A stretch of DNA of 64,000 nucleotides from Bacillota bacterium (GTDB taxonomy: Bacteria; Bacillota; Ch66; Ch109): the NCBI GenBank assembly GCA_013178275.1, contig JABLWZ010000004.1, forward strand, positions 185,755 through 249,754. The letters run 5' to 3'. Each line of letters starts with the position of its first letter. Position 1 is the stretch's first letter. Under the pieces are notes generated by a model. It saw nothing but the letters and a program-made list of their open reading frames with translations, made no database searches and was not told where the DNA came from. A program made the translations under genes and the position numbers. Of this stretch, positions 15,762 to 24,742 are shown in pieces.

Positions 15762-16190
15762 ATGTTCGAGGAGTTCAAGAAATTCGCCCTGAAGGGCAAC
15801 GTGCTGGACTTGGCCGTCGGCATCATCATCGGGGCTTCCTTCGGGAAGATAGTGTCCTCCTTGGTGGCTGACATCCTGATGCCGCCGATCGGTCTGCTGC
15901 TCGGCAAGGTAGACTTCTCCAACCTTTTCATCAACCTGTCAAGCAAAAACTACAAGACCCTGACGGATGCCAAGAGTGCCGGAGCCGCCACCATCAACTA
16001 CGGCATTTTTCTTAACAACATAATCGACTTCCTGATAGTAGCCTTCGCGATATTCCTGATCGTCAAGCAGATTAACCGATTCAAGGCCAAGGAAGAAACC
16101 GCCCCGGCCACCACCAAGGAGTGCCCCTTCTGTTTCAGCAGTATTCCGCTGCAGGCCACCCGCTGTCCAAACTGCACCTCACAGCTCTAG
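15762..16190 (+). CDS. mscL: Large-conductance mechanosensitive channel with zinc ribbon
   Basis: 142 residues. The N-terminal [20 protein letters not shown] and the two helices (about 15-45 and 82-105) are standard MscL, the pentameric channel that opens under membrane tension to release osmolytes on hypo-osmotic shock. The usual C-terminal helix is replaced or followed by a treble-clef-like zinc ribbon, [18 protein letters not shown]. The start follows AAAAAGGGGGTATGGTAGATTC. It stands alone between phage and signalling genes. Confidence 0.95.
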   Translation: MFEEFKKFALKGNVLDLAVGIIIGASFGKIVSSLVADILMPPIGLLLGKVDFSNLFINLSSKNYKTLTDAKSAGAATINYGIFLNNIIDFLIVAFAIFLIVKQINRFKAKEETAPATTKECPFCFSSIPLQATRCPNCTSQL

Positions 16191-16210
16191 AGATAAATAC
16201 ACGGTTTTAA

Positions 16211-16237
16211 AAAAGAAAGGGGAGCATTAGGCTCCCC
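16211..16237 (-). terminator. Intrinsic terminator
   Basis: Minus strand stem GGGGAGC/GCTCCCC with a 5-base loop and then TTTCTTTTTT. It would end transcripts from the GGDEF/HD-GYP gene and face the 3' end of mscL. Confidence 0.75.
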
Positions 16238-16336
16238 GCTCCTCGTCTCTACCCCCGACGCCGCCCACTGCTCCCACTTCCCTGGGATCAATATTCTTTT
16301 TAAGAATAACCCCGGTCGAGGAAAAAGCAGAAAAAA

Positions 16337-16503
16337 ATGTACGCGGCAGCCGCTTACATCCATTCACGGTATGTGGAACTGGCCCTGGGCGAACTGGAGA
16401 AGATAGGAATCCAGTCACAGATACTGGCGGTACCGCTGGACAAGCCAAAGTCGGAAACCATGCCGCTCGTCACCGCGCTTCGAACCCTGCCCAAACCTGG
16501 GTA
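16337..16503 (+). pseudogene. 5' fragment of a conserved small gene
   Basis: ATG at 16337 starts MYAAAAYIHSRYVELALGEL, continuing EKIGIQSQILAVPLDKPKSE before the frame decays and stops at 16503 inside the 3' end of the oppositely oriented GGDEF gene. The head looks like a genuine protein start of a Firmicute membrane-protein family with an ILAVPLDK segment, whose members continue into hydrophobic helices. Here the remainder is missing, so it appears truncated by a rearrangement. Confidence 0.4.
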
Positions 16504-18275
16504 AAGACATCGACCAGTTCCGGGTCAAATTGGATACCCGCGCCCCTTTCCAGTTCTTCTATCGCGTCCTGCATCGGCATCGCCTTGCGGTACGGGCGGT
16601 TTGAGGTCATGGCGTCAAAGGCGTCCGCGATAGCCAGGATGCGGCACTCCAGAGGTATCTCCTCACCCCTGAGACCCAGTGGATACCCGCTGCCGTCCCA
16701 CCACTCGTGGTGTTTCAGGATCCAGTCGGCGATATGGGACAGGTCGGGAGAGGCCAGGGCGATCCGATGGCCGCTCTCGCTGTGCCGCTTCATCCGCTCG
16801 AACTCAGCCTCGTCCAGGCGTCCGGGCTTAAACAGGAGTTGATCCGGCACCGCCACCTTACCGATGTCGTGGAACTGGGCCAGGAGCTGCAGGTCAGCCA
16901 GTTTCTGCCCGGTCAGGCGGGCCGCTTCTCCCAGTACCGTCACCAGCTTCTGCATCCTCACCGCGTGGCCCTGGGTAATGAAGTCCCTCTCCTCCAGCGC
17001 GCGCATCAGGGTCCTGACTATCACGCTGCGGGCACTCCGGCTGTGGTGCAGCTTTTCCCGGTACATGTTGTCGTCAGCCTCACGGAAAGCCTCCGGTAAA
17101 GGCTTGTTCGGCTTTTCCATCAGCGAGTAGCCGATAGATATGGAGAGTGGGAGGTCAGGGTTCTTCTGGTTATACTGGTCAACCGCCTTGACCACGCGGC
17201 GGTATCCTCTCTCCAGAGCGTTCCGGTCGCAGCCGGGGATGATCACCGCAAACTCGTCACCCCCGATGCGGGTTACCACATCGTCTCCCCGGAAGCATTT
17301 CTTGATGATCTCGGCGGTCGCGTTCAGTAGCTGGTCCCCCGCCAGGTGCCCCATGGTGTCGTTCACCAGCTTCAGTCCGTCCAGGTCGCAGACCAGGATG
17401 CCAGCCCGTCGGTAACGCCCCTCCTCGACCCGGCGCACAGTGTCCTCGAAGTAGGCGCGGTTGTGCAGCCCGGTGAGAGCATCACGCAGCCCCAGGCTCC
17501 TGAGTCGTTCTTCCATCCGCCGCCGATCGGTGATGTCCCATCCCACCGACTGGTACTCTACCAGTTCTCCCTGGTCGTTCAGGATCGCCCGGTTCCTCCA
17601 CTGCAGCCACCTGGCATTACCCTCGGGTGACATATACAGGTCCTCACGGATGCAGATCGGTTTCCCCCGACCCATCGATGCCAGGTCACGGGCCAGTTCG
17701 TCCCTGATATTGACCGGGACCAGCAGCAGCAGGTTTTTTCCCACCAGTTCGTCCCGGGGTAATCCTATAAAACGGCATACCGCCTCATTGACGAAGGTCA
17801 AGGTAAAATCAGGCCGAAAACGGCAGATCAGCTCGATCTGATCCTCCACCACGGCCCGGTACAGCGCCTCACTGCGGCGCAACGCCTCCTCCGCCCGCTT
17901 GCGCTCGGAGATATCGAATACAAATCCGTAAAAAAACCGGACCGATCCATCTGCCTCAAGTGCCACCTGGGTCAACATCTCGATCGGGATCGATTTGTCG
18001 TCCTTGTGGATATACTCATCCTCCAGCAGTATTGGTTTCCTGGTGCGCAAAAGTTCCCGCATCGTGTGCTTATAGACTTCATCGTTCTTCCGAGGGAATT
18101 TCCCCGCCGCGAAAGCCGTTTGGAGTTCTTCCTCGGTATAGCCCAGGAGTTCACAGAAGGCCGGGTTAAAAAAAGGACTCTGGCCGGGATACATTACCAC
18201 CATCGGTTGAATCGACTGGTAAAAGAGTTCGGGAAAATAGAAGTCATGGTATTGGTTCGGCGCCAGGGTATCCAT
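16470..18275 (-). CDS. PAS-PAS-GGDEF-HD-GYP c-di-GMP enzyme
   Basis: 601 residues, cytosolic. PAS 1 (about 10-125, PAC FVFDISERKRAEEAL), PAS 2 (about 135-255, PAC VGWDITDRRRMEERL), GGDEF (about 260-420, active loop RIGGDEFAVI), then HD-GYP (about 430-600, FHDIGKVAVP and HHEWWDGSGYPLGLRG). Both catalytic sites look intact, so it could both make and degrade c-di-GMP. The start at 18275 (MDTLAPNQ) follows GGAGGGTAAAACC; an ATG 36 bases upstream lacks a binding site. It lies between phage regulator and terminase genes. Confidence 0.92.
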   Translation of the reverse strand: MDTLAPNQYHDFYFPELFYQSIQPMVVMYPGQSPFFNPAFCELLGYTEEELQTAFAAGKFPRKNDEVYKHTMRELLRTRKPILLEDEYIHKDDKSIPIEMLTQVALEADGSVRFFYGFVFDISERKRAEEALRRSEALYRAVVEDQIELICRFRPDFTLTFVNEAVCRFIGLPRDELVGKNLLLLVPVNIRDELARDLASMGRGKPICIREDLYMSPEGNARWLQWRNRAILNDQGELVEYQSVGWDITDRRRMEERLRSLGLRDALTGLHNRAYFEDTVRRVEEGRYRRAGILVCDLDGLKLVNDTMGHLAGDQLLNATAEIIKKCFRGDDVVTRIGGDEFAVIIPGCDRNALERGYRRVVKAVDQYNQKNPDLPLSISIGYSLMEKPNKPLPEAFREADDNMYREKLHHSRSARSVIVRTLMRALEERDFITQGHAVRMQKLVTVLGEAARLTGQKLADLQLLAQFHDIGKVAVPDQLLFKPGRLDEAEFERMKRHSESGHRIALASPDLSHIADWILKHHEWWDGSGYPLGLRGEEIPLECRILAIADAFDAMTSNRPYRKAMPMQDAIEELERGAGIQFDPELVDVFTQVWAGFEAR

Positions 18276-18365
18276 GGTTTTACCCTCCACGGGAAATCGA
18301 CTGGAGTCCATTGTATATTTTACATTTAAATCTCTATTATTACAAACGTTTATATAAAATCCATC

Positions 18366-18848
18366 CTATATCAGCCCCAATTCGCTCCCCACCATGAGCA
18401 CCAGTTCCCGCCGCATCCGAAAGAAGGTCCGCTCGCTGATGGACATCTCCAGGCAGATCTGCGGCCACTGCAGTAAACGTCGATACCTGAGTTCGAAGAG
18501 CAGGCGATGTCTGTCGCCGAGTCGGTCGAGGGCCCGGTCGATGGCCACCACCACCCGGGTCATCCGTATCAGCACCGCATCGGTGGCCAACCGCGTGGCC
18601 CTCCTGCGGGTAGCGTCGTTCAGCTGCCCACCCGATACCTTGACCTCCGGGGCATATTCCTCTTCGATGATTTCTTCTCTAATCTCGAGTATGTCGTCGA
18701 TGGTGGCGTCATACCGAAAAAGCTCATGCTCGATGTACCGAAAAACAGCCCGCTCGATCCTGCCAGCTCTCACGGCCTTGGCTTCCTCATTCTCCTCGAT
18801 CCCCTTTATACCCTTTACTCCTCTAATCCCCTTCCCTCCCCGCTCCAC
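18366..18848 (-). CDS. ArpU/RinA-like phage late regulator, copy 1
   Basis: About 160 residues. The layout is that of phage late-transcription activators: helical N-terminal part (RIERAVFRYIEHELFRYDA), middle acidic region, and a sigma-factor-like C-terminal HTH (LQWPQICLEMSISERTFFRM RRELV). Such genes normally lie just upstream of terS; here the GGDEF/HD-GYP and mscL genes intervene. The GTG at 18848 with AGGGGG upstream is chosen, with a GTG at 18857 as the alternative. The N-terminal 25 codons are an unusual run of Gly/Lys/Glu. Confidence 0.65.
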   Translation of the reverse strand: MERGGKGIRGVKGIKGIEENEEAKAVRAGRIERAVFRYIEHELFRYDATIDDILEIREEIIEEEYAPEVKVSGGQLNDATRRRATRLATDAVLIRMTRVVVAIDRALDRLGDRHRLLFELRYRRLLQWPQICLEMSISERTFFRMRRELVLMVGSELGLI

Positions 18849-18925
18849 CCCTGTCACCCCCTGAAGTGGTTAAGTTCTTAGAAAATCCCGAATTGGCTGC
18901 TAACCTCACGGCTATTAATCTAATG

Positions 18926-19376
18926 TCATGATGTCCCTAAACAAAGGCTATCCCAGATCGGCCAGCTAGGGCAGAGTTTTTCCGGGCAGGCGCCGATCTT
19001 CTGGGCCACCTGGGGCACGGCACGCAACGTGGTCCCAACCTGGTCGGGGATGCCGTCAATCAACTTCGCCTGGCCAGTAGACGCGCGGCTGAGCGTGCCT
19101 GGCTGGAGGCCATAGTATGCGTGCAGGATGCTCACGATGGAGTACGTGGCGCATAACGGGCTCGAATACTTGAGAATCCCAGTGATATGGTTCTGCAGGC
19201 TGACCCGCATCTGGGATCTGAAGGGGGTCCGTGATCGCCCGCAGCGGCCAGTCCCGGTCATCGGGCGGGCTGGGCTTGACTGGCCAGTCTTTATAAACAG
19301 AATTAACCCGCTCGATCCATTTATTCAGGGCTTCTTGCTTAGGATACCTCCAATGATAACTAAAAATCTCAATCAA
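18926..19376 (-). pseudogene. Papain-like (C1) cysteine peptidase remnant
   Basis: Two minus-strand frames must be joined. Frame 1, from a TTG at 19376, reads FSYHWRYPKQEALNKWIERV and ends around PPDDRDWPLRAITDPLQIP. Frame 2 continues VSLQNHITGI, then SPLCATYSIVSILHAYYGL and TTLRAVPQVAQKIGACPEK. This is the order expected in C1A-like peptidases found beside phage tail genes (DDRDWP propeptide junction, catalytic Cys in a C-A helix). The frame break near 19215 and the missing catalytic His region mark it as decayed. Confidence 0.55.
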
Positions 19377-19516
19377 CCCTTCTGGGTTGTGGCAAGAATC
19401 ATGTTCGCTTCTTCAGGAGTAATCCATTGCTTGGTAACTGCGTTTTGAATGTTGGATTCACTGATTCTCTTAGAAATCCACATATTAAGCAGGAAAGGGT
19501 ACAGATCAACAGCCAC
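19373..19516 (-). CDS. XkdX-like small phage protein
   Basis: 47 residues from GTG at 19516, preceded by GGAGGCGTTTAGC. The sequence VDLYPFLLNMWISKRISE, then QNAVTKQWITPEEANMILAT, is the pattern of the short XkdX proteins found at the end of PBSX-type tail operons. Function is unknown. It overlaps the following peptidase remnant. Confidence 0.7.
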   Translation of the reverse strand: MAVDLYPFLLNMWISKRISESNIQNAVTKQWITPEEANMILATTQKG

Positions 19517-19536
19517 GCTAAACGCCTCCTCTCAGT

Positions 19537-19833
19537 TTAGATGCCCAGGAGAACCAGGATGGCGTCCTCTGCTGCTCTCAACGCTGCCCTGGCCTCAGCC
19601 AATTTTGCTGACAGGTCTTCGATGGTGATGACTTCCACAGCTTTTCCAGCGTCGAAGTCAGAAGTTATCTCTTCCTCTATAGGAGCGTGGTCGAAGGTAA
19701 GCATATAGAACTTGTCTTCGTTCTCAACCTTAACCCAATAATTTGTGACCTCTATCTCCTGTCTGTCGCTTTGATCGGACATTTGACCGATAACACGAAG
19801 TTCAGTAGTTTTTCCCTGTTCTATAATCCTCAT
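19537..19833 (-). CDS. Small phage tail-region protein
   Basis: 98 residues. A beta-rich first half (RVIGQMSDQSDRQEIEVTNY) is followed by a helical C-terminus (LSAKLAEARAALRAAEDAIL). The ATG follows a good AGGAGGTCAGCC site and the start overlaps the vicinity of the fibre gene end. I do not recognise the family. Its location between fibre genes and the XkdX-like gene suggests a baseplate accessory or fibre-associated protein. Confidence 0.6.
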   Translation of the reverse strand: MRIIEQGKTTELRVIGQMSDQSDRQEIEVTNYWVKVENEDKFYMLTFDHAPIEEEITSDFDAGKAVEVITIEDLSAKLAEARAALRAAEDAILVLLGI

Positions 19834-19843
19834 GGCTGACCTC

Positions 19844-20827
19844 CTATGGCAAAACGATGTACTTGGTTACCCCCGCGCCTCCGCTAGGCACTACGCCACC
19901 AGTCGATGCACCTTTAACACCGGTGCCTCCATTAGCTGTCAGAGTAGGAGTAATAAGGGCGTTCTTGGTTATAACTATAAGCGCCCCACCACCTCCGCCA
20001 CCTGCCATGTTGTACCCGGCGTCAGTGTCTACCCAGGCTCCACCTCCGCCGCCTCCCAAACAACCCAACTTGAATAGTTCTAGAAGGGTCCAAAGAGACT
20101 GTGGCACGTAGGCACTCCTCCCTGCATACGGCACTAGCGTCTGGATATACCCACCAGAACCTATTCCGCTACCAGAGCCAGCGGCCTCCGAATTTACATA
20201 AATAAATCCCGACCCACCAGCGTTAAGACCGTATCCTTGAGCAAGCGAAAGCTCGAACATCGTCGAACCTCTGCTGTACGCAGATTCACTAACCCCGGCA
20301 GCCTGGGGGGTATAGGACATGGCCCCATAACCTTGTTGCCCCGAATTGGCAGCTGCGACTTCGCTGTTTATATACCCATCCCCGCCGCTAGCCTTAAAAC
20401 CACCTGCAGAACCAATGATGGAATTAGCTACTACAATAAGGAACCCGCCTCCGCATCCAGCCTGAGCCCTGGCAGAACCGCTCGTTGCTAATCCACCAAC
20501 CGCAAAACGTGATGTTGAAAAACTTACGGCTGCGCCTCCGGAATCTCCAGAGATATCTATAAAACTGTCTGCACCACCAAAATTAATCGTATCTGCGAAT
20601 ATCACAAATGGCGACCTATCAATCCTCAGGGTTACTCCTGCAGCAATTGTGATCGTTTTGGCCTTTCTGTATTTGTCCGCTACACTCCAAGTAGTATTCG
20701 TGTTTATGTTGTAATCAACGCCGCCGTTAGTATAGGGGAACTTGCTTCCGTAAGCTCCAAAGTATTGAGCCAGAAAAGACTCGGAAGCAAGGGATATAGC
20801 GTTCTGTTCGAATTTATACCTCGCCAT
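19844..20827 (-). CDS. Glycine-rich tail fibre protein
   Basis: 327 residues. The N-terminal part (about 1-60) is ordinary, then a beta-helix-like region (TITIAAGVTLRIDRSPFVIF) and long glycine-rich loops (GCGGGFLIVV, GCLGGGGGGAW, MAGGGGGGALIVI). Such glycine-rich, beta-rich proteins are typical receptor-binding tips of phage fibres. Start and stop are tight against neighbours (one-base overlap with the upstream gene). Confidence 0.65.
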   Translation of the reverse strand: MARYKFEQNAISLASESFLAQYFGAYGSKFPYTNGGVDYNINTNTTWSVADKYRKAKTITIAAGVTLRIDRSPFVIFADTINFGGADSFIDISGDSGGAAVSFSTSRFAVGGLATSGSARAQAGCGGGFLIVVANSIIGSAGGFKASGGDGYINSEVAAANSGQQGYGAMSYTPQAAGVSESAYSRGSTMFELSLAQGYGLNAGGSGFIYVNSEAAGSGSGIGSGGYIQTLVPYAGRSAYVPQSLWTLLELFKLGCLGGGGGGAWVDTDAGYNMAGGGGGGALIVITKNALITPTLTANGGTGVKGASTGGVVPSGGAGVTKYIVLP

Positions 20828-21165
20828 TACGTCAACGCCTCCTCAGTCCCCATTACGAGGATATTTACATCAGCACCCGTGTCCTGCTTGAAGTAAAAGG
20901 ATTCACCGCTATTCACGAAATATGGCAGTTCTGTTAGAAGCTCGCTTCCGCTCGGCTCTAATGGGACACGAAACAACTCATATACTGCAGTAGTGCCATA
21001 CCCATATACAGACACCGTTCTTCTGGTCGTGGAGTTTGTATTGAGCAAACTAATTGATGTAATATATCTTCGCTTATTAGATGCGCCTGCTATGGCGCTA
21101 TTTGCACTCGTCGTGTCCAAGGCTTTTTGAAGTAGTTTAACTGGCGTGAAATCTCCTGCCGCCAT
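20827..21165 (-). CDS. Phage tail fibre-associated protein
   Basis: 112 residues. Beta-rich, beginning MAAGDFTPVKLLQKALDTTS and including YITSISLLNTNSTTRRTVSV. It resembles small structural proteins found between fibre genes, with a jelly-roll-like alternation of hydrophobic strands. It overlaps both neighbours by one base, confirming the operon. No specific family is recognised. Confidence 0.6.
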   Translation of the reverse strand: MAAGDFTPVKLLQKALDTTSANSAIAGASNKRRYITSISLLNTNSTTRRTVSVYGYGTTAVYELFRVPLEPSGSELLTELPYFVNSGESFYFKQDTGADVNILVMGTEEALT

Positions 21166-21464
21166 TAGTACAACACCCCCATAAGTTTTTTGCTAGTGAG
21201 GTTGTGCCTGTAGTTATTGAGGTTCGTCTGTACTCCTCCCGCCGCCGCGACCCCGGCAGCTGCTGCGGTATCCGCTTTCGCCTGTGCACCCGCCGGCGTC
21301 TCGTGCCCGGAGTGGGGAGCTGCCGCCTCAATATGATCGGTCACCTCATCCTGGCTGGCCGCGTTCTGGTCGATCAGGTCCAGGTTCTCATTGTATGCTG
21401 TCCGGCTGACTGTCTCGTTTCCCAGCGGCTTTTTCAGCCCCAGGTTCGGTGTTAAATCCGGCAT
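21165..21464 (-). CDS. Short tail fibre N-terminal-type protein
   Basis: 99 residues. It begins DLTPNLGLKKPLGNETVSRT and continues NENLDLIDQNAASQ, the common N-terminal attachment segment of phage fibres (NxGLxxPxxxD...N). An Ala-rich coil follows (AKADTAAAAGVAAAGGVQTN), ending YRHNLTSKKLMGVLY. It may serve as an attachment adaptor rather than a full fibre. A hairpin with GC stem (CCCCC/GGGGG, 21500-21516) followed by a T-rich tract lies just upstream. Confidence 0.6.
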   Translation of the reverse strand: MPDLTPNLGLKKPLGNETVSRTAYNENLDLIDQNAASQDEVTDHIEAAAPHSGHETPAGAQAKADTAAAAGVAAAGGVQTNLNNYRHNLTSKKLMGVLY

Positions 21465-21645
21465 TATTTATTTACACCTCCATAAAATTAATAACCCCCT
21501 CACGCGGGGGGTCAACCTCTCTGGACTTTGCATTTATACTGCAGACCATTATCAATCTAATCCTTTGGTCTACACGCTCACCCCCTTTCTCTTTGAAAAA
21601 GAGACGTATCAAGACTACCGCGCCTCGTAGCGTCACGTCCCTGTT

Positions 21646-21918
21646 CTAAACGAACCTTTTTTCCAGCGCCGCCCGGGCTAAAACGGTCTTCCCTCCCAGC
21701 ACCCCGCCGAACTCATACACCAGGTCGCCAGCGCCGGAGGTCGGAAGCTCGTAATCGTAATAGTACTTTCCTATGTCGGATTTAATCGCGGTTCCGGTAT
21801 GGATAACATTGCGTTGATTCTCATAGATCTTGACCGTCACCACCTCCGGGTCCGCTAGTTCCCCGTTCCAGTCCTTAAACTCGGCCGTCAGCCTGACGGT
21901 GTCTCCGGTAAAAGCCAT
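21646..21918 (-). CDS. Small beta-sandwich phage protein
   Basis: 90 residues starting at 21918 (MAFTGDTVRLTAEFKDWNG), chosen because TTTGGGGGTGGAGGAATA precedes the ATG and because it overlaps the stop of the large fibre gene by one base. The pattern of strands (DTVRLTAEFKDW, EVVTVKIYEN, YYYDYELPTSG) suggests an immunoglobulin-like fold common in phage structural proteins. Role inferred from position only. Confidence 0.6.
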   Translation of the reverse strand: MAFTGDTVRLTAEFKDWNGELADPEVVTVKIYENQRNVIHTGTAIKSDIGKYYYDYELPTSGAGDLVYEFGGVLGGKTVLARAALEKRFV

Positions 21919-24227
21919 TATTCCTCCACCCCCAAAGATACTATTCGTGACTGCTGCAGGACCTTGACGGCTCGCTGCTGGTACCGCTGGTTGGTCGCCC
22001 TCACGCGGCAGACGATACTTACCGACCTCCGCTGAATGACCGGCGTTCTGGGTCTCTCGATCACGGACGAGGAGCATGTCAGGGGAATGTACTCGCGGCT
22101 CACCCGGCCCGCTGCCTGCTGGCCCCCGTCCCCCGATAACGAAACCACACCGATGCGGCCAGTCCTCCCTGATACCCTTGCCGCTCCGCCGCGTGAGACC
22201 AGTGCCGTCCCCCGCTTGCCTGGACCACCGGCCGCCTCGGGGTTTCCCCCGCCGGAAACCGATATCGATCCATTTTTTGCGGGGGACCCGCTCGCTGCTC
22301 CTTCTACCCCAGCCGATGCCGTCCCGTGGCTCTGTGTCGTTTTATAGCCCCCGACTTGGTTGTTCCCCCCACCGGATACCGCTGCTCCCCCGCTGAGAGA
22401 CTTTTCCCCCCCACCGGCCAGGGTCCCACTGCCGGTTATCATTATAGGCGGGGACCTGACCCCTTTAGCTCCGGATGTCTCGATAGACCCGCCGCCGGAT
22501 AACGCCGCGTCGCCCTCGTGTTCTTCGACTCTAACCTGCCCCGCCGCTTCCAAGGCACCCCCGCCGGAGACGGCCGCCGATCCCGCCGTCCCCTTGTGTC
22601 CGCTTTCTGATATCGCCCCTCCTCCCGAAAGAGAGGCGTTTCCACTCATGCTGACGTTAAAGCCGCTCTTGATTAAAACTCCAGCGTAGCTATACGTTCC
22701 ATCATCAAAGGAATGGACAGTGACTATCGCCCCATGGTGAGGCGAGAACAAGGCGCTGACATCCCAACTGGTATAAGGGGCATGCAGGCAAATCTCGTTT
22801 CCCCAGGACCCGCCGACGTTCGAACGGAAATAAACATGCAACGCATTGTCATCAAAATTACCATTGTGTACACAAGCCAGCACCCCGTTGGCCTCGACCA
22901 TGTCCACCGACCAATAATGCAGGGCCCCAGTGTTTACCGGCGGGCCGAAAATAAGAGTGTCGGCCGCCGGCCCGACCTTATACTTGACCGTGTAATCGGT
23001 GCCATCTGTATAAGGGACCAGGACATACTCGATGCCGCTGGAGAAATATATTAGCGGGGACACGGCTAGTACCCAGGCTTCTTCAGTATTAAAGAGTGTA
23101 GGGCTTCCAAGCTGGTCGGAAGCGTTGAGGGTTATATGAGCCGCATACCAGTCGTATTCAAGATTGAAGTGTGCCCGATCCTCGCTATCTATGGAAAGCA
23201 TTGGGCTAGATATTGGGTATTCAACGCCGCTATTAAAAGGAATCACGCTTCCCCAGGTCGAAGCAGCAGCCGAATACTTGACCCAGCCAGCACGACGGTA
23301 ATCCGTGCCATTCACGTTCTCCATCGGCAGGGCCACACCACAGATTATGTCCCCGTTTGAGCGCAACCCCAGGCTCAACGAATAAGTATTCTCATAGCTC
23401 CCTGCAGTCCTGGTGATGGTGCTTGAGATCGACGAAAGCCAGGTATCAGTATCCATGTCGAAACGGGCTATTTTAAGAGTTCCGTCGTTTCCGTCGTAAG
23501 ACCAGTACGCCAGATAAAGGACGTTTCCGAGCTTGGCGGTGCAACCCTCCACCCGCGCCCACGCCGTATCATTAATGTCGTTATCAGTATCCTGGGCATT
23601 CCAGGTTGTCCCCCCGTCCAGACTTTTAAACATCCGGTAGCCGTCCCAACTGTCCCAGCCGAGTACCGGTAGGTAGAGGTTTTCGTTGTGCTCGATAGCC
23701 TTCGTGTTTGCATAAGTCGTGGTACTGGACGGAAACGTATAGACTAGGTCGGCCCCGCTGACATCATAAACGACGGTTACCTTGATGTAATCATAGAGAC
23801 AGTTGACGGCGGTTCCTAAACTTCCCCTCTGCGCCCGCAATCTGACCTTGAAGTCTGCGGCTTTGAGGTTAGATACTGTAACTGCTCCAGTCAAATCCTG
23901 CGTCTGAACCGTAACAGAGGTGGGTTCAGCATTATTAAGTAGCTCTGACCCTCTTGCGGTTGAACCGTTATAGGCCTGCGCCCCCAGGATTGGGTTGCTA
24001 GCCGATGTCGAAACATACCAAGCAACCTCCATCGTAACGGTGATAATACCAGCGTTATCCGGGATACTGCTGAAATCGAAACCCGAATAATCCCTGAACC
24101 GCGAAGTATTTTGAGCGGTCGCGGCGTTGCAGTAATTTCCGTCATCATTGTAGACATTCGTGGGATTTGTCCACGTTCCGCTGACCGCCGTGTTTGTACT
24201 TGCAAATCTCGTCAATGTGGTGGACAT
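21918..24227 (-). CDS. Large tail fibre / receptor-binding protein with repeats
   Basis: 769 residues. Residues 1-155 form a beta-rich domain (FDFSSIPDNAGIITVTMEVA). Residues 160-500 form a probable beta-propeller with BNR-like repeats, e.g. MFKSLDGGTTWNAQD and GTLKIARFDMDTD. Residues about 530-715 contain degenerate repeats of about 20-25 residues with a SGGG core (LSGGGAISESG, VSGGGALEAAG, LSGGGSIETSG). A basic C-terminal domain rich in Arg follows. The repeats look like a flexible stalk. It is likely the main adsorption protein of the particle; host target unknown. Confidence 0.65.
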   Translation of the reverse strand: MSTTLTRFASTNTAVSGTWTNPTNVYNDDGNYCNAATAQNTSRFRDYSGFDFSSIPDNAGIITVTMEVAWYVSTSASNPILGAQAYNGSTARGSELLNNAEPTSVTVQTQDLTGAVTVSNLKAADFKVRLRAQRGSLGTAVNCLYDYIKVTVVYDVSGADLVYTFPSSTTTYANTKAIEHNENLYLPVLGWDSWDGYRMFKSLDGGTTWNAQDTDNDINDTAWARVEGCTAKLGNVLYLAYWSYDGNDGTLKIARFDMDTDTWLSSISSTITRTAGSYENTYSLSLGLRSNGDIICGVALPMENVNGTDYRRAGWVKYSAAASTWGSVIPFNSGVEYPISSPMLSIDSEDRAHFNLEYDWYAAHITLNASDQLGSPTLFNTEEAWVLAVSPLIYFSSGIEYVLVPYTDGTDYTVKYKVGPAADTLIFGPPVNTGALHYWSVDMVEANGVLACVHNGNFDDNALHVYFRSNVGGSWGNEICLHAPYTSWDVSALFSPHHGAIVTVHSFDDGTYSYAGVLIKSGFNVSMSGNASLSGGGAISESGHKGTAGSAAVSGGGALEAAGQVRVEEHEGDAALSGGGSIETSGAKGVRSPPIMITGSGTLAGGGEKSLSGGAAVSGGGNNQVGGYKTTQSHGTASAGVEGAASGSPAKNGSISVSGGGNPEAAGGPGKRGTALVSRGGAARVSGRTGRIGVVSLSGDGGQQAAGRVSREYIPLTCSSSVIERPRTPVIQRRSVSIVCRVRATNQRYQQRAVKVLQQSRIVSLGVEE

Positions 24228-24272
24228 TTTTTCACCATCCTACTTAACGCGTAAGAGCGCCTCCTGGCACCA

Positions 24273-24623
24273 TTAAGCCGGCTCCAGGTTCAGATCCAGC
24301 GTCGCCGCGTCCAGGGTATACAGCCCCTGCCCGGTATAGGACTCCTGGTTCGATAGCTGTGCCATTCCGTATAGCGTCCCACCGCTGCTGGCCAAGTAAA
24401 AGCCTGCGTACTTGATGGTCGTCCCCGCCGGTATGTCAAATATCGGGCCGTTGCTCAGAGTTATCGCTCCGTCAGCTGCCGCGTTCCAGGTAGCCGCCTT
24501 TCTCACGTAGGCGGGACTTCCCCCGGACAGCTCCACCCCTGATGAATTTAAAATTCCAATATACCCGGCCGCGGCCGCTAAGGCGTTAAGCATAAGATTT
24601 TTCCCCGCGATTTCGTATCCCAT
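24273..24623 (-). CDS. Phage tail protein (small tip-like)
   Basis: 116 residues. It begins MGYEIAGKNLMLNALAAAAG and contains GSPAYVRKAATWNAAADGAI and IKYAGFYLASSGGTLYG. A small-protein family with this KNLMLNAL start and a beta-sandwich body occurs among tail genes of Firmicute phages. Function is not established. The gap from 24627 to 24742 holds an inverted repeat (CCACCGG...CCGGTGG) but no gene. Confidence 0.55.
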   Translation of the reverse strand: MGYEIAGKNLMLNALAAAAGYIGILNSSGVELSGGSPAYVRKAATWNAAADGAITLSNGPIFDIPAGTTIKYAGFYLASSGGTLYGMAQLSNQESYTGQGLYTLDAATLDLNLEPA

Positions 24624-24742
24624 CTTTAAAACCCCTTTCGTAAATAAAAAATCCCTGCCACCGGTAAGATAAGGTCCCAGGTTATGCCACTGTTATAGCG
24701 TCAGGCCCCTTATCCGGTGGAACAACACTGGATTTGACCCAG

